Source: Ryuthela nishihirai
Lineage: Eukaryota > Arthropoda > Arachnida > Araneae > Heptathelidae
Assembly (NCBI GenBank): GCA_038380435.1
Contig: JAWZYU010000010.1
Location: forward strand, 41,760,135-41,824,134
DNA: 64,000 bases
Reading direction: 5' to 3'
Positions 1-10,839 of this stretch are shown piece after piece. The notes below the pieces were generated by a model. It saw nothing but the letters and a program-made list of their open reading frames with translations, searched no databases and was not told the DNA's origin. How positions within the stretch are numbered: the first letter of the stretch is position 1; each line of letters starts with the position of its first letter. The translations under genes and the position numbers were made by a program.

Positions 1-9
1 AGGAGAAAG

Positions 10-510
10 TGAAGTTGTATGGAAATGCCAAGGCAACAAATTCACTGACCATATTGCCAGCTGAGCGAATTTGAGAGGGGATGACTCACCATAGTGTGCA
101 ACATCTGGGAATCACAATGCTGACAGCAGTTTTTGAAAGAAGGTATGACCTTTCATCAACAAGGATCTGGGGCATGGGACAACCACACCACAGAACAGTT
201 TGATCCACTAACAAGTTTACATCATCCCAACAATTACTCTGTCTATAATCAGAAGAGAGGTAAATGTTGCTATATGTTGTCCCATCGCAAGACAAACCAT
301 ATTTCAAAGATGCAGAGGTAGAACTTCATGAGTGGTGTTCACTGCATTGCCTGCCCCTAACCAATGATCATTGCTGCTAGTGTCTGTGGGGTGGTCTGTG
401 CTCAAGTGAACTGGAACTGGAAAACCCCAAAAGGGTTGCTGTTCCAAGATTCTCATTTCCAGATGTCTGGCACCAACTACCATGCCACATTCAAAGCCTA
501 TCTACTTTAC
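10..510 (+). pseudogene. Decayed Tc1/mariner-type transposase fragment
   Basis: Frame-shifting plus-strand reading gives short stretches typical of Tc1-like transposases. Around 55-75 there is LSEFERG, the usual start of the N-terminal helix-turn-helix. Around 405-465 there is a block WNWKTPKGLLFQDSHFQM, which resembles the family block ending in SDESRFxL with the first catalytic Asp. Here that region reads QDSHF, and the frames between are broken. No terminal repeats or catalytic C-terminal part are visible, and the 5' end is cut by the window edge. The assignment rests on weak motif likeness only; an unrelated repeat is possible. Confidence 0.38.
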
Positions 511-984
511 TTCTGCCTATCTACTTTAGCATGGTATGTACACATGATGCTGTCACTGAAAGGGGCAATTTCATGGAAAGGGGAGGGTATACCTAATCAA
601 GTGGCCACTTATGTGCACATAAAAAAATTTGAAACAAAAAAGGCAGTACTATACACTAATCATATACAACATGTACACTGCATATAGACAATCAAATCAT
701 GGTTTTACAAATAAAAAAACTCAGAACTTTTTGCCTTAAGGATGAAAGCCTCTTCTACACTGGTATATTATGTAAACATTTCAGAGTAGTTAGGGGGAAT
801 CCCATTTTTGACTGTCCAAACACTTTACTGCTGTACTTGAGAACTGAATTTTTCAGAATGCAATTGTCCATCCTATTTCACTTTACCCTGTTTAATCCAC
901 TCAGATTCATCTTTCTCTTCATTACTCACAGCTTCAATAAATTCTGCATTACTCTGAAATTGGGATGGAAGCTGGCTCTGTCAA
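511..984. other. Intergenic, nothing recognised
   Basis: AT-rich sequence. Open frames here are short, with no recognisable domain; I see no repeat copy found elsewhere in the window. Confidence 0.5.
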
Positions 985-1285
985 ACAGCATGCAACCCCT
1001 AATCCGGTGTTCCTAAGCTCGAGTTCCAACTGTGCCTACAATTGAGATTTTCTTTGCTCTTCCTTTGGTGAGAAAGAGGATCCTAATAGGTTTTGAAAAG
1101 TCACCATCAATCAAATGGGATGTTAAGTTGTGGTTCCATGTTCAAAAGAGTCATATCCTGTGAACACTAAAGAAAAGATTGACCTTTACTGAAGCTTCCA
1201 TCTGTCTCCTTGCACCTGTCCAGTGGCTCTCTTTCCCCAACCTTCGGAGTCCATGTGATCTATACTTCATTTCACCTACATTAAC
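985..1285 (+). repeat. SINE-A copy, old and diverged
   Basis: Matches the better preserved SINE-A at 42699-43084 in order: a degraded tRNA-like block, a segment reading ATGGGATGTTAAG, the block CCATCTGTCTCC, then CCCCAACCTTCGGAGTCCATG. The usual 3' end (GCAAAAAAGTGC ... GAGGTAAAACAACC) is missing, so it is truncated. SINEs of this type are tRNA-derived, Pol III-transcribed and mobilised by LINE enzymes. Confidence 0.65.
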
Positions 1286-1466
1286 CTGAGATATATATAT
1301 GATATATATATATATTAACAAAATTACAATAGAGCTTCAAAGTGCAGTAATTAATTGAAATTAATTATATTAAATTAATATCATTAGCATTCTATTGCAT
1401 TGCTAAGTGACAGACAGTGTCATAGAGTATTAATGATATTAATTAAATTTTTTATATATATATTAT

Positions 1467-1941
1467 GTCATCAATAACCAATTTCATATTGTTACCAGCA
1501 TGAGATAGCCAGTGTTGCTATACTAAACTGACACAATTCTAGCCAAAAGCAATAAAGCTTAATGTTGTTATGTAATTGCTGCAAATATATTCTTTCTGTA
1601 AGTGCTTTATGAAATAGGCCAGTCTCTAAAGTGTAGAAAGTTTCTAATGTGTTCGACAAAATACACTTGCTCACTTAAAAGCAGCAACAGGATTATAATG
1701 TAGGAAGTGTATTAGGGCAGTGGTTCCAACATATTGCCTCCAGACCCTCTTGGGTTCTGATGGTAGTAGGGGATTCATATGCTATTTTCAGTATTTCAAA
1801 AAGCACTTACCAAAATAATACATTTATAGTGATTACATAACTGCATTCAGCTTTATTGCTTTTAACTGGAATTATGTCAATTCAGTATAGCAACACTGGC
1901 TATCTCATGCTGGTAACAAGATGAATTTGGTCATTGGTGAC
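1467..1941. mobile_element. MITE-like element with long inverted repeats
   Basis: The left arm (about 1467-1616) and the right arm (about 1789-1941) are reverse complements over roughly 150 bp with moderate divergence. The best shared core is CAGCATGAGATAGCCAGTG on the left with its complement near 1895-1915. The arms end in GTCAyCAATrACC. The central 170 bp has no coding potential and includes a hAT-like string CAGTGGTTCCAAC at 1719. This is the structure of a non-autonomous DNA transposon. I could not see a clean target-site duplication. Confidence 0.6.
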
Positions 1942-2218
1942 AAGAATTTCTGGAGCATCAAATTCCTTCAACATATGTTTAGATTCAACAATGTTTAAAC
2001 ACTATTATGCAGTAGGTTAAGGGTGCCGCAGTATTTTGTTAATGTGAGCTACATCACAACTGCAAAATCTGTAAGCCGGCTGTCCTTGAGGTAGTAACAG
2101 CAAGTACAAAATAAATGCTCATTTTTTATGTCGATTAATTATTGAAATAATATTTTTATGCATATACATATCTTTATGATTATTTATATTTCAAATAAAT
2201 ATAATATACCAAAAAACC

Positions 2219-2246
2219 TTTTTTTTTAAAAAAAAAAGGGGGGGGG
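2219..2246. repeat. Poly-T / poly-A / poly-G homopolymer run
   Basis: Three consecutive homopolymers, T9, A10 and G9, lie directly next to each other. They may be a decayed retroelement tail or an assembly weak spot. Confidence 0.8.
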
Positions 2247-2249
2247 AAG

Positions 2250-3262
2250 GAGATACTCGCCTACACAAAGTACAGATCAAAGCTGAGTAAGGGAAAGCAA
2301 AACATGTCCAATGAGAAGAGTTGAGCGACCTACAGCAGCTATATCAAACATAACATTACATGATCCCTGTGAGGTGTTTCTGTGGTCACATACAAAGTTA
2401 TCGCACAAGGCTATGCAAAACAGACCACCCACTTTGGGGAATGTGTTCGATGTATTGTGTTAACAGCATGGCAAAATGCTGCACGAAGAAATTTAGGTTT
2501 CTTGATTGCGAGATGATTTCTGCTATTATAAAGAAAAGGATGAATAGATTTCAGAAGGATGAGGAGCAATAAGTTATGTAAATCCATGAAATGTAATGTA
2601 TTAGTAATATTTTTAAATGCAGGGTTCAACGAGGAAAATTTTTTATGCAAATCTCATCACTACTACTGTGGCAAGTAGCACTGCTAATGTAGCACACATT
2701 TTTACTACGCAGTTGTTCCGCTTCATTCTTTACCCAGCTTTGGTACAGATATAATCTAAAAGCTCTACTAGGCTTGTCCTGGTTTCTCATACAAACACAC
2801 AAGGACACGCCTGCTAGTTTAGCAGGTAGGTACACCTACCACCACACCAGGTCTGGGCTTTATATATGGTCTAGGTTAAAAAAAAAATTATCCAAAAATA
2901 TTAATGAGAAGCTTGATTTCTCTTTAAAAAATATTTATTGCCAATTTAGTAAAATTAACTTCAAAGCCAGCAGTAGTCTTGTGATCCAAATTTTATTGTG
3001 ATATAATTCATTTGAAAAAATGTTTGTTCACTGATTTAGTCCTATCTTTATGTAGTCACTGGTCTTTTTAGGTAGTCACAGTGGCAGTACTGAGCAGCAG
3101 AGTCAGTGAATCCCTGACAAGTTTATGTGGCTGTGCATTACCAATATTGCTGCCCAATATTTTATTTATTACCAATATTGCTGACAGGACAATTTATGTT
3201 ATAAAGCCCAACTAATCCACCAGCCACTTAAAAAAACCAAAGCAGGCTGTATGTTGCCAACC
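2250..3262. other. Intergenic; possible hAT terminus near 3230-3270
   Basis: No gene recognised. Near 3234-3268 the complement reads CAGGGGTTGGCAAC, a string typical of hAT transposon ends; the partner end was not found. A short duplicated phrase, ACCAATATTGCTG, occurs at about 3140 and 3171. Confidence 0.4.
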
Positions 3263-3828
3263 CCTGCTGTAGGTCAATGCAGGCATATTATTGGAAAACT
3301 GTCTTGAGCTGGGTGGGATCTGAACCAACGACCTCCTGATGACATGTCAGGTCCTCTACCACTGAGATGCTGATCAATTATCCTCTATTGTGTATGTTAA
3401 TCCCATCATTGTATGATCTTTCATTGTAGTGCAGGCTTGGGCAAATAATAAGCCACATTCCATAGAACAATTGATTGGTATTTTTTATGAGTTATCCTCA
3501 GTTCTCAGGTATCTATAGTACATATATGTAGCATACATTATCTGTTACATTAGTAACATTTTAAATCAGAAATTCACAGTAACAACTTTTGAGCTCTATT
3601 ATGCTGTAGGTTAAAGTGGGCATAGAGGAAATTTATCTTGAGCCCGATGATGTCATATAGGCAACCACCAGTGCTACAATGATAGGATTAACATCCACAA
3701 TAGAGGATAATTGATTGGCAGCTGGTAGTCAGAGCACTTGACATGTCATCAGAAGGTAATGAGTTCATATCCAACCTGACTGAAGACAATTTTCCTCTAT
3801 GCCCACATTGACCTGTAGCATAATAGTG
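3263..3828. mobile_element. tRNA-related foldback element, old copy
   Basis: A left arm at about 3263-3410 and a right arm at about 3692-3828 are inverted copies of each other. Both carry the block found at 6886-7128 and 56383-57152: a segment like GAAAATTGTCTTGAG followed by a B-box-like GAACC.ACGACCTCCTGA and then ACATGTCAGG. A third partial arm lies at about 3590-3650. The arms differ by many substitutions, so this is an older insertion than the other two. Confidence 0.6.
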
Positions 3829-3871
3829 TTCAAAAGTTACTATGAAGTGCTGTGATTTAAAATACACTAAC

Positions 3872-5348
3872 TTCCATAAATTAAGGAAAACTCAGAAAAA
3901 TTATGATAAACAAAAAACTATATGAATGATTTTAATGAAATTTGATGAAAACATGCATTACAATGCTAGTTTCAGAATGCATAAAATATTTTACACTAGA
4001 AACATTTTTCGTCAAAAAATAACATTTACAGGAACTTGTCCAAAAACGAGGTATCAGAATGCAATGGGCAAAGTTCTTTAAAAAGGACTGTGGTCAACCC
4101 TTACAGCAATGCAGGCATGACAGCGATGTTCCATGCTTTTTATGATGTTGTCAATCAGCTCATTAGGAAGTAATGACCATTGTTCCTTTAAAGCAGAAAT
4201 AAGCTCCCCTTTTGTTTCAAGTGGCAGGTTGAGGGCAGCAACACATATCCCTAGAGCATCCCACACATGCTCAATCGGATTTAGCTCAGGAGATCGAGCT
4301 GGCCACTCTATATGCATAATGGTCTCCTCTTGAAGGTATTGTTCCACTAGTCAATCTCTGTGTGGACAAGCATTATCTTCTTGTAAGATGAATGCTTCAC
4401 CTATTGCACCAATGTAAGGACGTACATAAGGGGTCCAGGATGTCATCTCTATACCTTTGAGCATTGAGGTTCCCACTTGTCAACACATAGAGGTCTGTGT
4501 ATCCACTCAAGGAAATGCCACCCCAAACACACACACTACCTCTGCCATAACTGTCTCGTTGACGGATGTTACTGGGATGATAGTGGGTACCTCATCCTCC
4601 CCATATCAAACAATGTCCAGAATCACTCTGCAAGCAACATCTGGACTCATCTATGAAGAGTATGGACCTCTATTGCTCTTCTGTCCAGTTAACAAGCATG
4701 TGTGTCCAATTCAACTGCTCTCTCCTGTGATGTGAGGGGTAGACAAATTACTGGCCTTCTAGTGTACAGACCTCTCTCATGAAGCCTTCTACGTAAAGTA
4801 GATACTGATACAACCCTCCCAGTGGCTGCTGTAAGAAAGGATCATAGCTGAGAGGGAGTAGATGTCCTGCTCCTTCGTGCTGTTAATCACAGATATTGGT
4901 CTTGTACAGTGGCCGTAACTCTAGCCCTTCCTTGGTTAAACCTCTGAGACGTGGAATTCATGCTAAGAAATTGATTCCACAGTCTGTGGACCACAGAAGG
5001 ACTCACATTCAGCCATCATGCCACATCTGACTGACTTTGGCCTGCTTCAAGTTGGCTAATAGCTCTCCACCGCAGTTTATTTGGCAAATGATGTCTTGAG
5101 GTCATTCCTACAAAATGGCTATTTCAAATTTCTTTATTCACATTTACAACACAAAATAACAATCTACTCCAAAACATCTGTTTTTATGCCGCTATTTGAT
5201 TACACAAATTGACACAACCTAGACTAATTTGCATACAATATGCTGACTCTGCATTACTTTACTGGTTACATGAACAAGTTTGGGTACGATCGCACAAATT
5301 TTTGCCAAATTATCACGATTTTTATAATTTTTTTCTTAATTTATGGAA
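3872..5348 (-). mobile_element. Tc1-like DNA transposon with terminal inverted repeats
   Basis: Terminal inverted repeats share TTCCATAAATTAAG at the left end (3872-3885) and, as the complement, at the right end (about 5335-5348). The likeness extends about 35 bp inwards with mismatches. The span of about 1.48 kb is normal for Tc1/mariner. The transposase occupies 4078-5105 on the minus strand. The insertion lies about 40 bp from the right arm of the foldback element at 3263-3828. Stops and frameshifts make it inactive. Confidence 0.75.
4078..5105 (-). pseudogene. Tc1-like DD34E transposase, broken
   Basis: The enzyme would bind its terminal repeats and cut and paste the element through a DDE/D catalytic triad. 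The start at 5105 is supported by MTSRHHLPN followed by a helix-turn-helix region (QLEAGQSQSDVA). Further on come VVHRLWNQF and VWGGISLSG. The second Asp lies in QEDNACPH (about 4370), and the Glu in WPARSPELNPIEHVWD (about 4290-4245). I count 34 residues between them, so it is DD34E. The C-terminus is SMEHRCHACIAVR, a strongly family-specific ending. In-frame stops (one just after QEDNACPHRD) and frame changes show it is dead. The longest surviving frame is the 89-codon C-terminal part. Confidence 0.8.
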
Positions 5349-5647
5349 ACCAGTGTTGTCGAAGTGAAACCCTTTGCACTCGAAAGTTTTTAGCTATAAG
5401 AAAGTAGAAACTTGAATTTTTTTCGCTAAAAAGTTGATGAAATTTTTTTACAACATAAAAATTAATCATACATAAACAACATAAAATCAAACTCATCTTC
5501 ACTGCTACTAATTTCACCATTTTGCTCCATTATTACTACTACTAAAAACAGACTAAGTTTAAAATAATAATTTTAATTAAATACAATGCTGTACTATGAA
5601 GTGCACATAGACAATAGATTTACATGTCTAAAATGTAAAGAGGAAAG
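5349..5647. other. Intergenic, nothing recognised
   Basis: AT-rich; no coding or repeat signature seen. Confidence 0.5.
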
Positions 5648-5812
5648 CTATCTGTTTATAAAACAGTTATTGTCGCCTCTCAGTCACTATTTGAGTTGCT
5701 GCATAAAACCAAATGGTGACAGAGTCACCGGATCTCTGCTTATAAACCAGTTATTGTCGCCTCTCAGTCCCCATTTGAGTTGCTGCATCAAACCAAGTGG
5801 TGATTGAGGATT
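5648..5812. repeat. Two-copy tandem duplication, 85-bp period
   Basis: The segment containing CAGTTATTGTCGCCTCTCAG, TTTGAGTTGCTGCAT and AACCAA.TGGTGA appears twice, starting near 5655 and 5740. The copies differ at a few bases. It leaves a 73-codon open frame across both units, probably fortuitous. Confidence 0.8.
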
Positions 5813-5959
5813 GCCTCTCAAGTGCAAAGGTTTAATGTAACAGATGATGTAGAATCAAATTACAATGCCAATAAATGAACAGCAAATAAAGAACTAGAGA
5901 TATAGCCCATTCTTGAGATTTTCAGGGAGTCCTTTTTGTGAGGATCTATAGTTAATACA

Positions 5960-6162
5960 GCTGTCTTGTGGCCAAGTGGTTAGCACGCAAGGCTACTGAT
6001 CTACAGGACCTGGGTTCGAGCCCCAGGTAAGGCATGGATGTTGTGTTGTTTTCTGCTGAGGTCCCACTATCCTCAAGACCTCTACCGAGGCATATAAACT
6101 GACAGGCTCCTGTCAGACCTCTGTGGCAAGCATTTGCTTGAAGGGGTATTTATTTTTTTATT
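5960..6162 (+). repeat. SINE-B copy with 13-bp target duplication
   Basis: The head is tRNA-like: GTGGCCAAGTGGTTAGCAC (A box region, Ser/Leu type) and GGTTCGAGCCCC (B box). The body contains GGCATATAAACTGACAGGCTC and the tail is GGGGTATTTATTTTTT. The sequence TATAGTTAATACA flanks it at 5947-5959 and 6163-6175, a clean target-site duplication that fixes the ends. Confidence 0.9.
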
Positions 6163-6175
6163 TATAGTTAATACA

Positions 6176-6262
6176 TATTAGGTAAAGATGGGAAGAGGGT
6201 CTGCAGAAATAATGAGAATTTGCAGAAAGGGTCCATGGCACCAAAAAGGTTGGAAACCACTT
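6176..6262 (-). mobile_element. Possible hAT-type terminus
   Basis: On the minus strand it begins AGTGGTTTCCAACCTTTTTG and continues GGTGCCATGGACCC. This is the kind of end found on many hAT elements and their MITEs. No transposase or second end was identified. Confidence 0.35.
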
Positions 6263-6885
6263 TATTAGAGGACAGAAAATTCCAGTCCTCATGGACTGAA
6301 ATAGCTATTCCAATTTTTGAGTTAAATTCATACAATGTTTTTATCAATATTATTTGTATTATTTCATATTTTTTTATAAACATTTATGTAATTGAACAAT
6401 GGCATTTATTTACCACTGGAAATACAAGGTTGGTGCTTCCAGAGGCAAAAACCTTGTACCTACTTTCACCAGGGGAAGGGGGAGAAAAAAAAGAAAAAAA
6501 AGGGGAGAACTGAAACTCTGATACACTATATTGTGTTAAATATCTAAAAGAAAAAAAAAAAACCTGTGGAATTGTGCTTTTTATTCATATGTTTGGCACT
6601 GATTAAAAATGAGGCCTCAAAATGTGATCAATAGCAGTAATTTAACCCTTCCAGTGTCCAGCCTGAAAAGCTGGTTTACATTCAGAGGCTAAATTTAACT
6701 TTAGGACTTTTTTTGCCAAATAACTAATGAAATGAATTATGGCATGCAATATACCAAATTAATCAGCATTTAATTCTGGATTTTCTGAAAATAAAATATT
6801 TAACAAAAAATATGACAAGTTTTATTTTAATAGGACTTTTTTTTAGAGTCGTGTAGTAAAAAAATGTATCTGGGAACACAAATAA
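6263..6885. other. Intergenic, A/T homopolymer-rich
   Basis: Several A-runs (6485-6500, 6550-6562). No gene or known repeat recognised. Confidence 0.5.
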
Positions 6886-7128
6886 AAATAAATAATGAGA
6901 TAAACTCGACTGTTCAACATCCACTAATAAATCAGCACTTTGACGTTGATTCTAATTTTAGAGGAAAAATTGTCTTGAGCTGGGTGGGATATGAACCCAC
7001 GACCTCCTGATAACATGGTCCAGAGCACCTGACATGTTATCAGGAGGTCGTGGGTTCGTATCCCACCCGGCTCAAGACAATTTTTCCTCTAAAATTAGAA
7101 TCGATATCAAAGAGATGATTTATTAGTA
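6886..7128. mobile_element. tRNA-related foldback element, near-perfect palindrome
   Basis: The left arm (about 6921-7014) and right arm (about 7028-7124) are inverted copies. The inner 68 bp carry only about two mismatches and the outer 40 bp several more. The plus strand of the right arm reads as the 3' part of a tRNA: GAGCACCTGACATG, anticodon-like stem CCTGA/TCAGG, T-arm GTGGG-TTCGTAT-CCCAC with a B-box match. The left arm is the same 3' half in antisense. The 6886-6920 flank matches the repeat unit at 56 kb (ATGArATAAACTCGAC). Two units are therefore joined head to head. Confidence 0.8.
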
Positions 7129-7639
7129 CAAATAAAAATTTATCTAAAAAACACTAATGGACATAAATGATTATAATGCACATGAATAAAAACGCTATTT
7201 ATTTCTGGAAAAAAAAAAAAAATTCTTGTTTAAAGCAAACATTTCTTCCATTTTGTAATTTTTTTCTCCATATCATACTTTGAGAAAAGTCAAGGCTTGT
7301 TGCAGAGTCCAATAAACAAGTCAACTTTAGAATATTTTTAATAAATAACTAATCAACAGAAATGTTACCAAAAAATAGCTACAGGTTTATAATTACTTCC
7401 AAAATCTTCCATTTTTAAAAATAACAGTTTTTTTAAATAGGAAGGTAAGATTAAATTAACTCTATACTCTGTAGTGCTGGACTAGTCACATGTTATTGTG
7501 ACAAACAATTGGCTCATTGATTCTAATGGGGCAATTGATGGTCGTAGATAAATGCAGTGAAATTTAGGTTAAATAGTCATACCTGCATTTTCTTCGTTCT
7601 TCTAGAGATAACTTCGTCAATTGTTCAAGGAGGACAATT
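7129..7639. other. Intergenic, AT-rich, nothing recognised
   Basis: A and T runs only; no coding signal. Confidence 0.5.
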
Positions 7640-8110
7640 CCGGTTTGTTTGCTTTTCTCAGTAGCTGATGTTTTCACAGGTCGGGTAATGTTGACACTCA
7701 CTTGGTGATAGAGTTCTTATGTGCTGTGGTGTTGCACTTTGCTGCCTCTGTGGTATGAGTCATTGGGTGTCATTCTAAACTTCGCATTCCTGTTAGTGTG
7801 CTGAGCCAGTTGTCTATATGAGATGTTGGTGAGCAGGCATTGCAATGCGTTTTGTGTGGTCCGCTTCAGGTCCTTGTCAGGCAGGCATTGTCCTGGCAGC
7901 AGGATGAGCTAGAGACAAGATGTGCTCAAGTAGTGAATGCACATGTGTCCTGCACAGGGGTGCCAAAGAGTGGACTGGGCATGCCCCTGAGGTGCCATGA
8001 AAGGGGGGATGATTCAGAAGTGTTCTCCGAGCTGCACTGGGCCTGTGCATTCGAGTGTTTAAAAGAGAAGTCTGCAATTTTGGTGGGTATGGTAAAACAT
8101 TGTAGATAAG
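7640..8110 (+). other. GC-richer patch with an unrecognised 89-codon frame
   Basis: Base composition is visibly richer in G than the surroundings. A plus-strand frame at 7840-8109 encodes 89 residues beginning MQCVLCGPLQ with seven cysteines. I do not recognise it and see no paired histidine pattern that would make a convincing zinc finger. It could be a decayed element end, an exon fragment or chance. Confidence 0.25.
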
Positions 8111-8339
8111 TTGCATAAGTTCTAGGATTTAAATTACTGAAAGTATCAGAATTCTAAAATTCACCTGAAGTATCAGGTGACACAATTAAAAGGACCTTCT
8201 TGCTCAGAAATTAATTAAAAACAACTTAAAATATTTTAAAATTCTCTGCCATTGAGAAAAAAATTTTAAAGTTTATCTTTTGAACTATTTGCATTTTATT
8301 AACAATGCATGTGGACATCTGGAAGAGCATAAAATTAAT

Positions 8340-10250
8340 ACTATAAAACAGAAAGTCTTCAAAGTCATGAACTCCTGACAAAAGTCACCAACCTACTCAG
8401 AAAGAAATTTCTCATACGAATATTTTCAGGCCTTAAAAATGTCAGAAACACCAGACATCGTTATTACTTTAGCCGACAAAACATGCCAGTTTGTTATAAT
8501 GGACAAAAACGACTACGATGTCAAAGTTTGGACTTCATAAATAGCTCCCACTGTACCAGTCTAAATGTTGACCCTACCAATAGCATCAAAAACAAGGTTT
8601 GCATGCTAAAAACAACAGGTGGCTCTGCAAGGACCTTAAGAAGAGCACAGTGCCATTCAATTGTCAGGCACCGCGAATGTTCGCCCAGTGCAAAGTGCAC
8701 AAAGATAATTACCCCATCTGGCTACTAGTGTGCAAAAGATCATTCTCAACTTTCTTTCTTGAAAAGAATTTGCAAAAAATTTTTATCCTGCTTTATTTGT
8801 GATCACCCATTTTCTATAAAGTTGAAGGCAGAATTTCTCAACAGACTCAAAACTTAGTCACACTGGACGTAATCTCCTTATTCCCATCCACTCCAGTTTT
8901 TGATGCTATCATGTTATTTCGCTATCATGTTATTTCAGACAAAAATTATTGAAGAGCAAAAATTTTCCCTTCCTGAAATCAAGACATTCATGAGGCTCTA
9001 AAACTTGTCACCGAAAGCAACTATTTCCAGTTCAGCAACCAAATCTACAGGCAGGATTCAGGGCCCCCCATTGGCTCACCCCTTTCTGGCATCCTGCCAG
9101 AGATTGTCCTTCAAGATCTAGAAACAAAATTATTCAACTCAGCAGCAATTTTACCCTTCTCTGGTGTCACTATGTCACGATATATTTTTAATCTGGAATG
9201 GCATCAATGAGCAATTAAACTGCCCCAATGACTCTGCCAACAATATATATTCTACAATACGTTTTTTACAAGGGAGGAAAATACCAGTGCCATCCCCTAT
9301 TTAGATGTTCTCATCCTGATGATGCAGGAACCTTGATGATGTCTGTATACTGAAAGCCTACTTATGAACCCTATGTCATACGCATGGACTCATGTACCCT
9401 ATGGGCATACAAAATTGCAGCCTTCTGTTCCCTCACCCATAGGGCCTTCACCATATCTTCAAATGAGCAGTTGCTTAAAAAAGAAATTCAAAACATCCAT
9501 TCCTGCATCCCATGGCTTCATAGAAAAGCTAATCAATAAATATTGAAATGAACACAGAAGAGATTAAGCTCTCCTACCAATCACTGACTCCAAACGTGCA
9601 ACCTTTGCTGGACCTATTTCTTACGTTCCTGTTCTATGTGAATCAGTCTGCAAACTACTCAAGAGTCCAAAATATCAAAATTGTTTTCAGCCCAGCTTCA
9701 AATCTGAAGAAATTAATCAAAAGGGGCAGAGACAAATTTAGCCTACTTCAAAAATCAGGTGCATACCAATTTCCCCTACATTTGCATGATAATTCCATTG
9801 TTTACTACATTGGAAAAACCATACATTCTTTACAAGAGAGGTTCGCAGAGCATTAAACAGGTGTCAGCCAAAACAAGCTAATGACGGCCACTGCTGAGCT
9901 AGAAGTACAACACGTGGCAACAATAGACTGGGAGCATGCCACACTGCTTGCATGTGCATCCACTTTCAAGGTTCAAGGTGTTGTAAGATCATTGTGAAAT
10001 TAGCCTCCAATGAGGGGCTCTCTATGGAACCATAGTCCGTAAGACTATTGAAATAATGACCTTGCCTGTCCCCACCTGCAACCAAGGCACTGGAATCACC
10101 CTTCACAACATGTGGAAAGAAGCTCTAAACAGCCATAATGTCACCACATAGTATATATGTAACTTGAAGGTTCTGAAGACAAACATTAAATTCGGAAAAT
10201 TTAGTAGTGAGGTTTGCATTGGGAAAGAAATTGGTATAGAAGAATTTAAA
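8340..10250 (+). mobile_element. Penelope-like retroelement relic
   Basis: Plus-strand fragments in several frames give Penelope-type landmarks in the right order. ITLADKTCQFVIMDK (about 8462-8505) corresponds to the family's DKG...VVIMDK start of the RT. VTLDVISLFPSTPV (about 8858-8900) is the motif A region. SGPPIGSPLSGILPEIVLQ (about 9058-9115) is the motif B region. RFA-type endonuclease sequence YYIGKTIHSLQERFAEH ends at 9856, and WEHATLLACASTFK follows at about 9930. Stops and frameshifts are frequent and the RT YxDD motif is not legible. Penelope elements combine a telomerase-like RT with a GIY-YIG nuclease. Confidence 0.72.
9548..9856 (+). pseudogene. Penelope GIY-YIG endonuclease fragment
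   Basis: A 102-codon frame contains the connector and nuclease start. It shows KLIKRGRDKF, then LLQKSGAYQFP and YYIGKTIHSLQERFAEH at its end. The G-x-Y...YIG.T..SL..R..EH layout is that of the GIY-YIG fold, with the catalytic-helix Arg in the ER pair. A stop immediately after EH truncates it. The distal nuclease part continues recognisably in the same frame to about 9970. Confidence 0.7.
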
Positions 10251-10839
10251 TAAATTAAAATTTGTAAAGAAACCAGCAAGAGGGGCAGATTCTCTGAGAA
10301 TCAAAGTATGAGTTCAAAATACAAGAATACAGAAAATAGTGTTAAGGCATATAAGCGAGAGCTATGTGTGACCCATGTGTGACCCAGATGGCCTGCAGAA
10401 CTCAGGCTGATGCATCTTAGTATGTCATGACGTGAGGTCTGCTGTATGCTTACAGCGGGTAGGAGGCAGTGGAACCCATCAGAAAAGAAAGTAACTTCTT
10501 GCCTGACTGTCGAAAGTGGATTGTTGTGCTCTGGGAGCCAGCATCATTGAAAGACTTTTTAATAAAGTCAGGTCAACATTCTGGGAGTGTGTGACTGGGT
10601 ATTCTTGGTGGGGCAGTGGATTAAGGCTGCGCCAAATTGTTATTGTATTCGTTTATGTAGAGTGCTGTTTATTAAACTAATATTTAGTGAAGAGATACTG
10701 AGTTAATGGTGTTATTATTAAGCACAACAACTACTGTGTGATAAAGAATGAGTAAAGACATTAAGCCAACAGATCTCTTACATAAATAAGAGAGATCTTG
10801 ACAGTTAGTACCTTCAAAAAGTGATCCGAGGAGGGAAAA
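10251..10839. other. Intergenic between Penelope and Tc1 relics
   Basis: No gene recognised. A short direct duplication TGTGACCCA occurs at 10368 and 10379. The expected left terminal repeat of the downstream Tc1 element was looked for and not found. Confidence 0.4.

Noticed and set aside
7840..8109. 89-codon ORF as a new small cysteine-rich protein
   Set aside because: No signal peptide or regular cysteine pattern, an overlapping frame of similar size on the other strand, and higher GC alone can explain its length.
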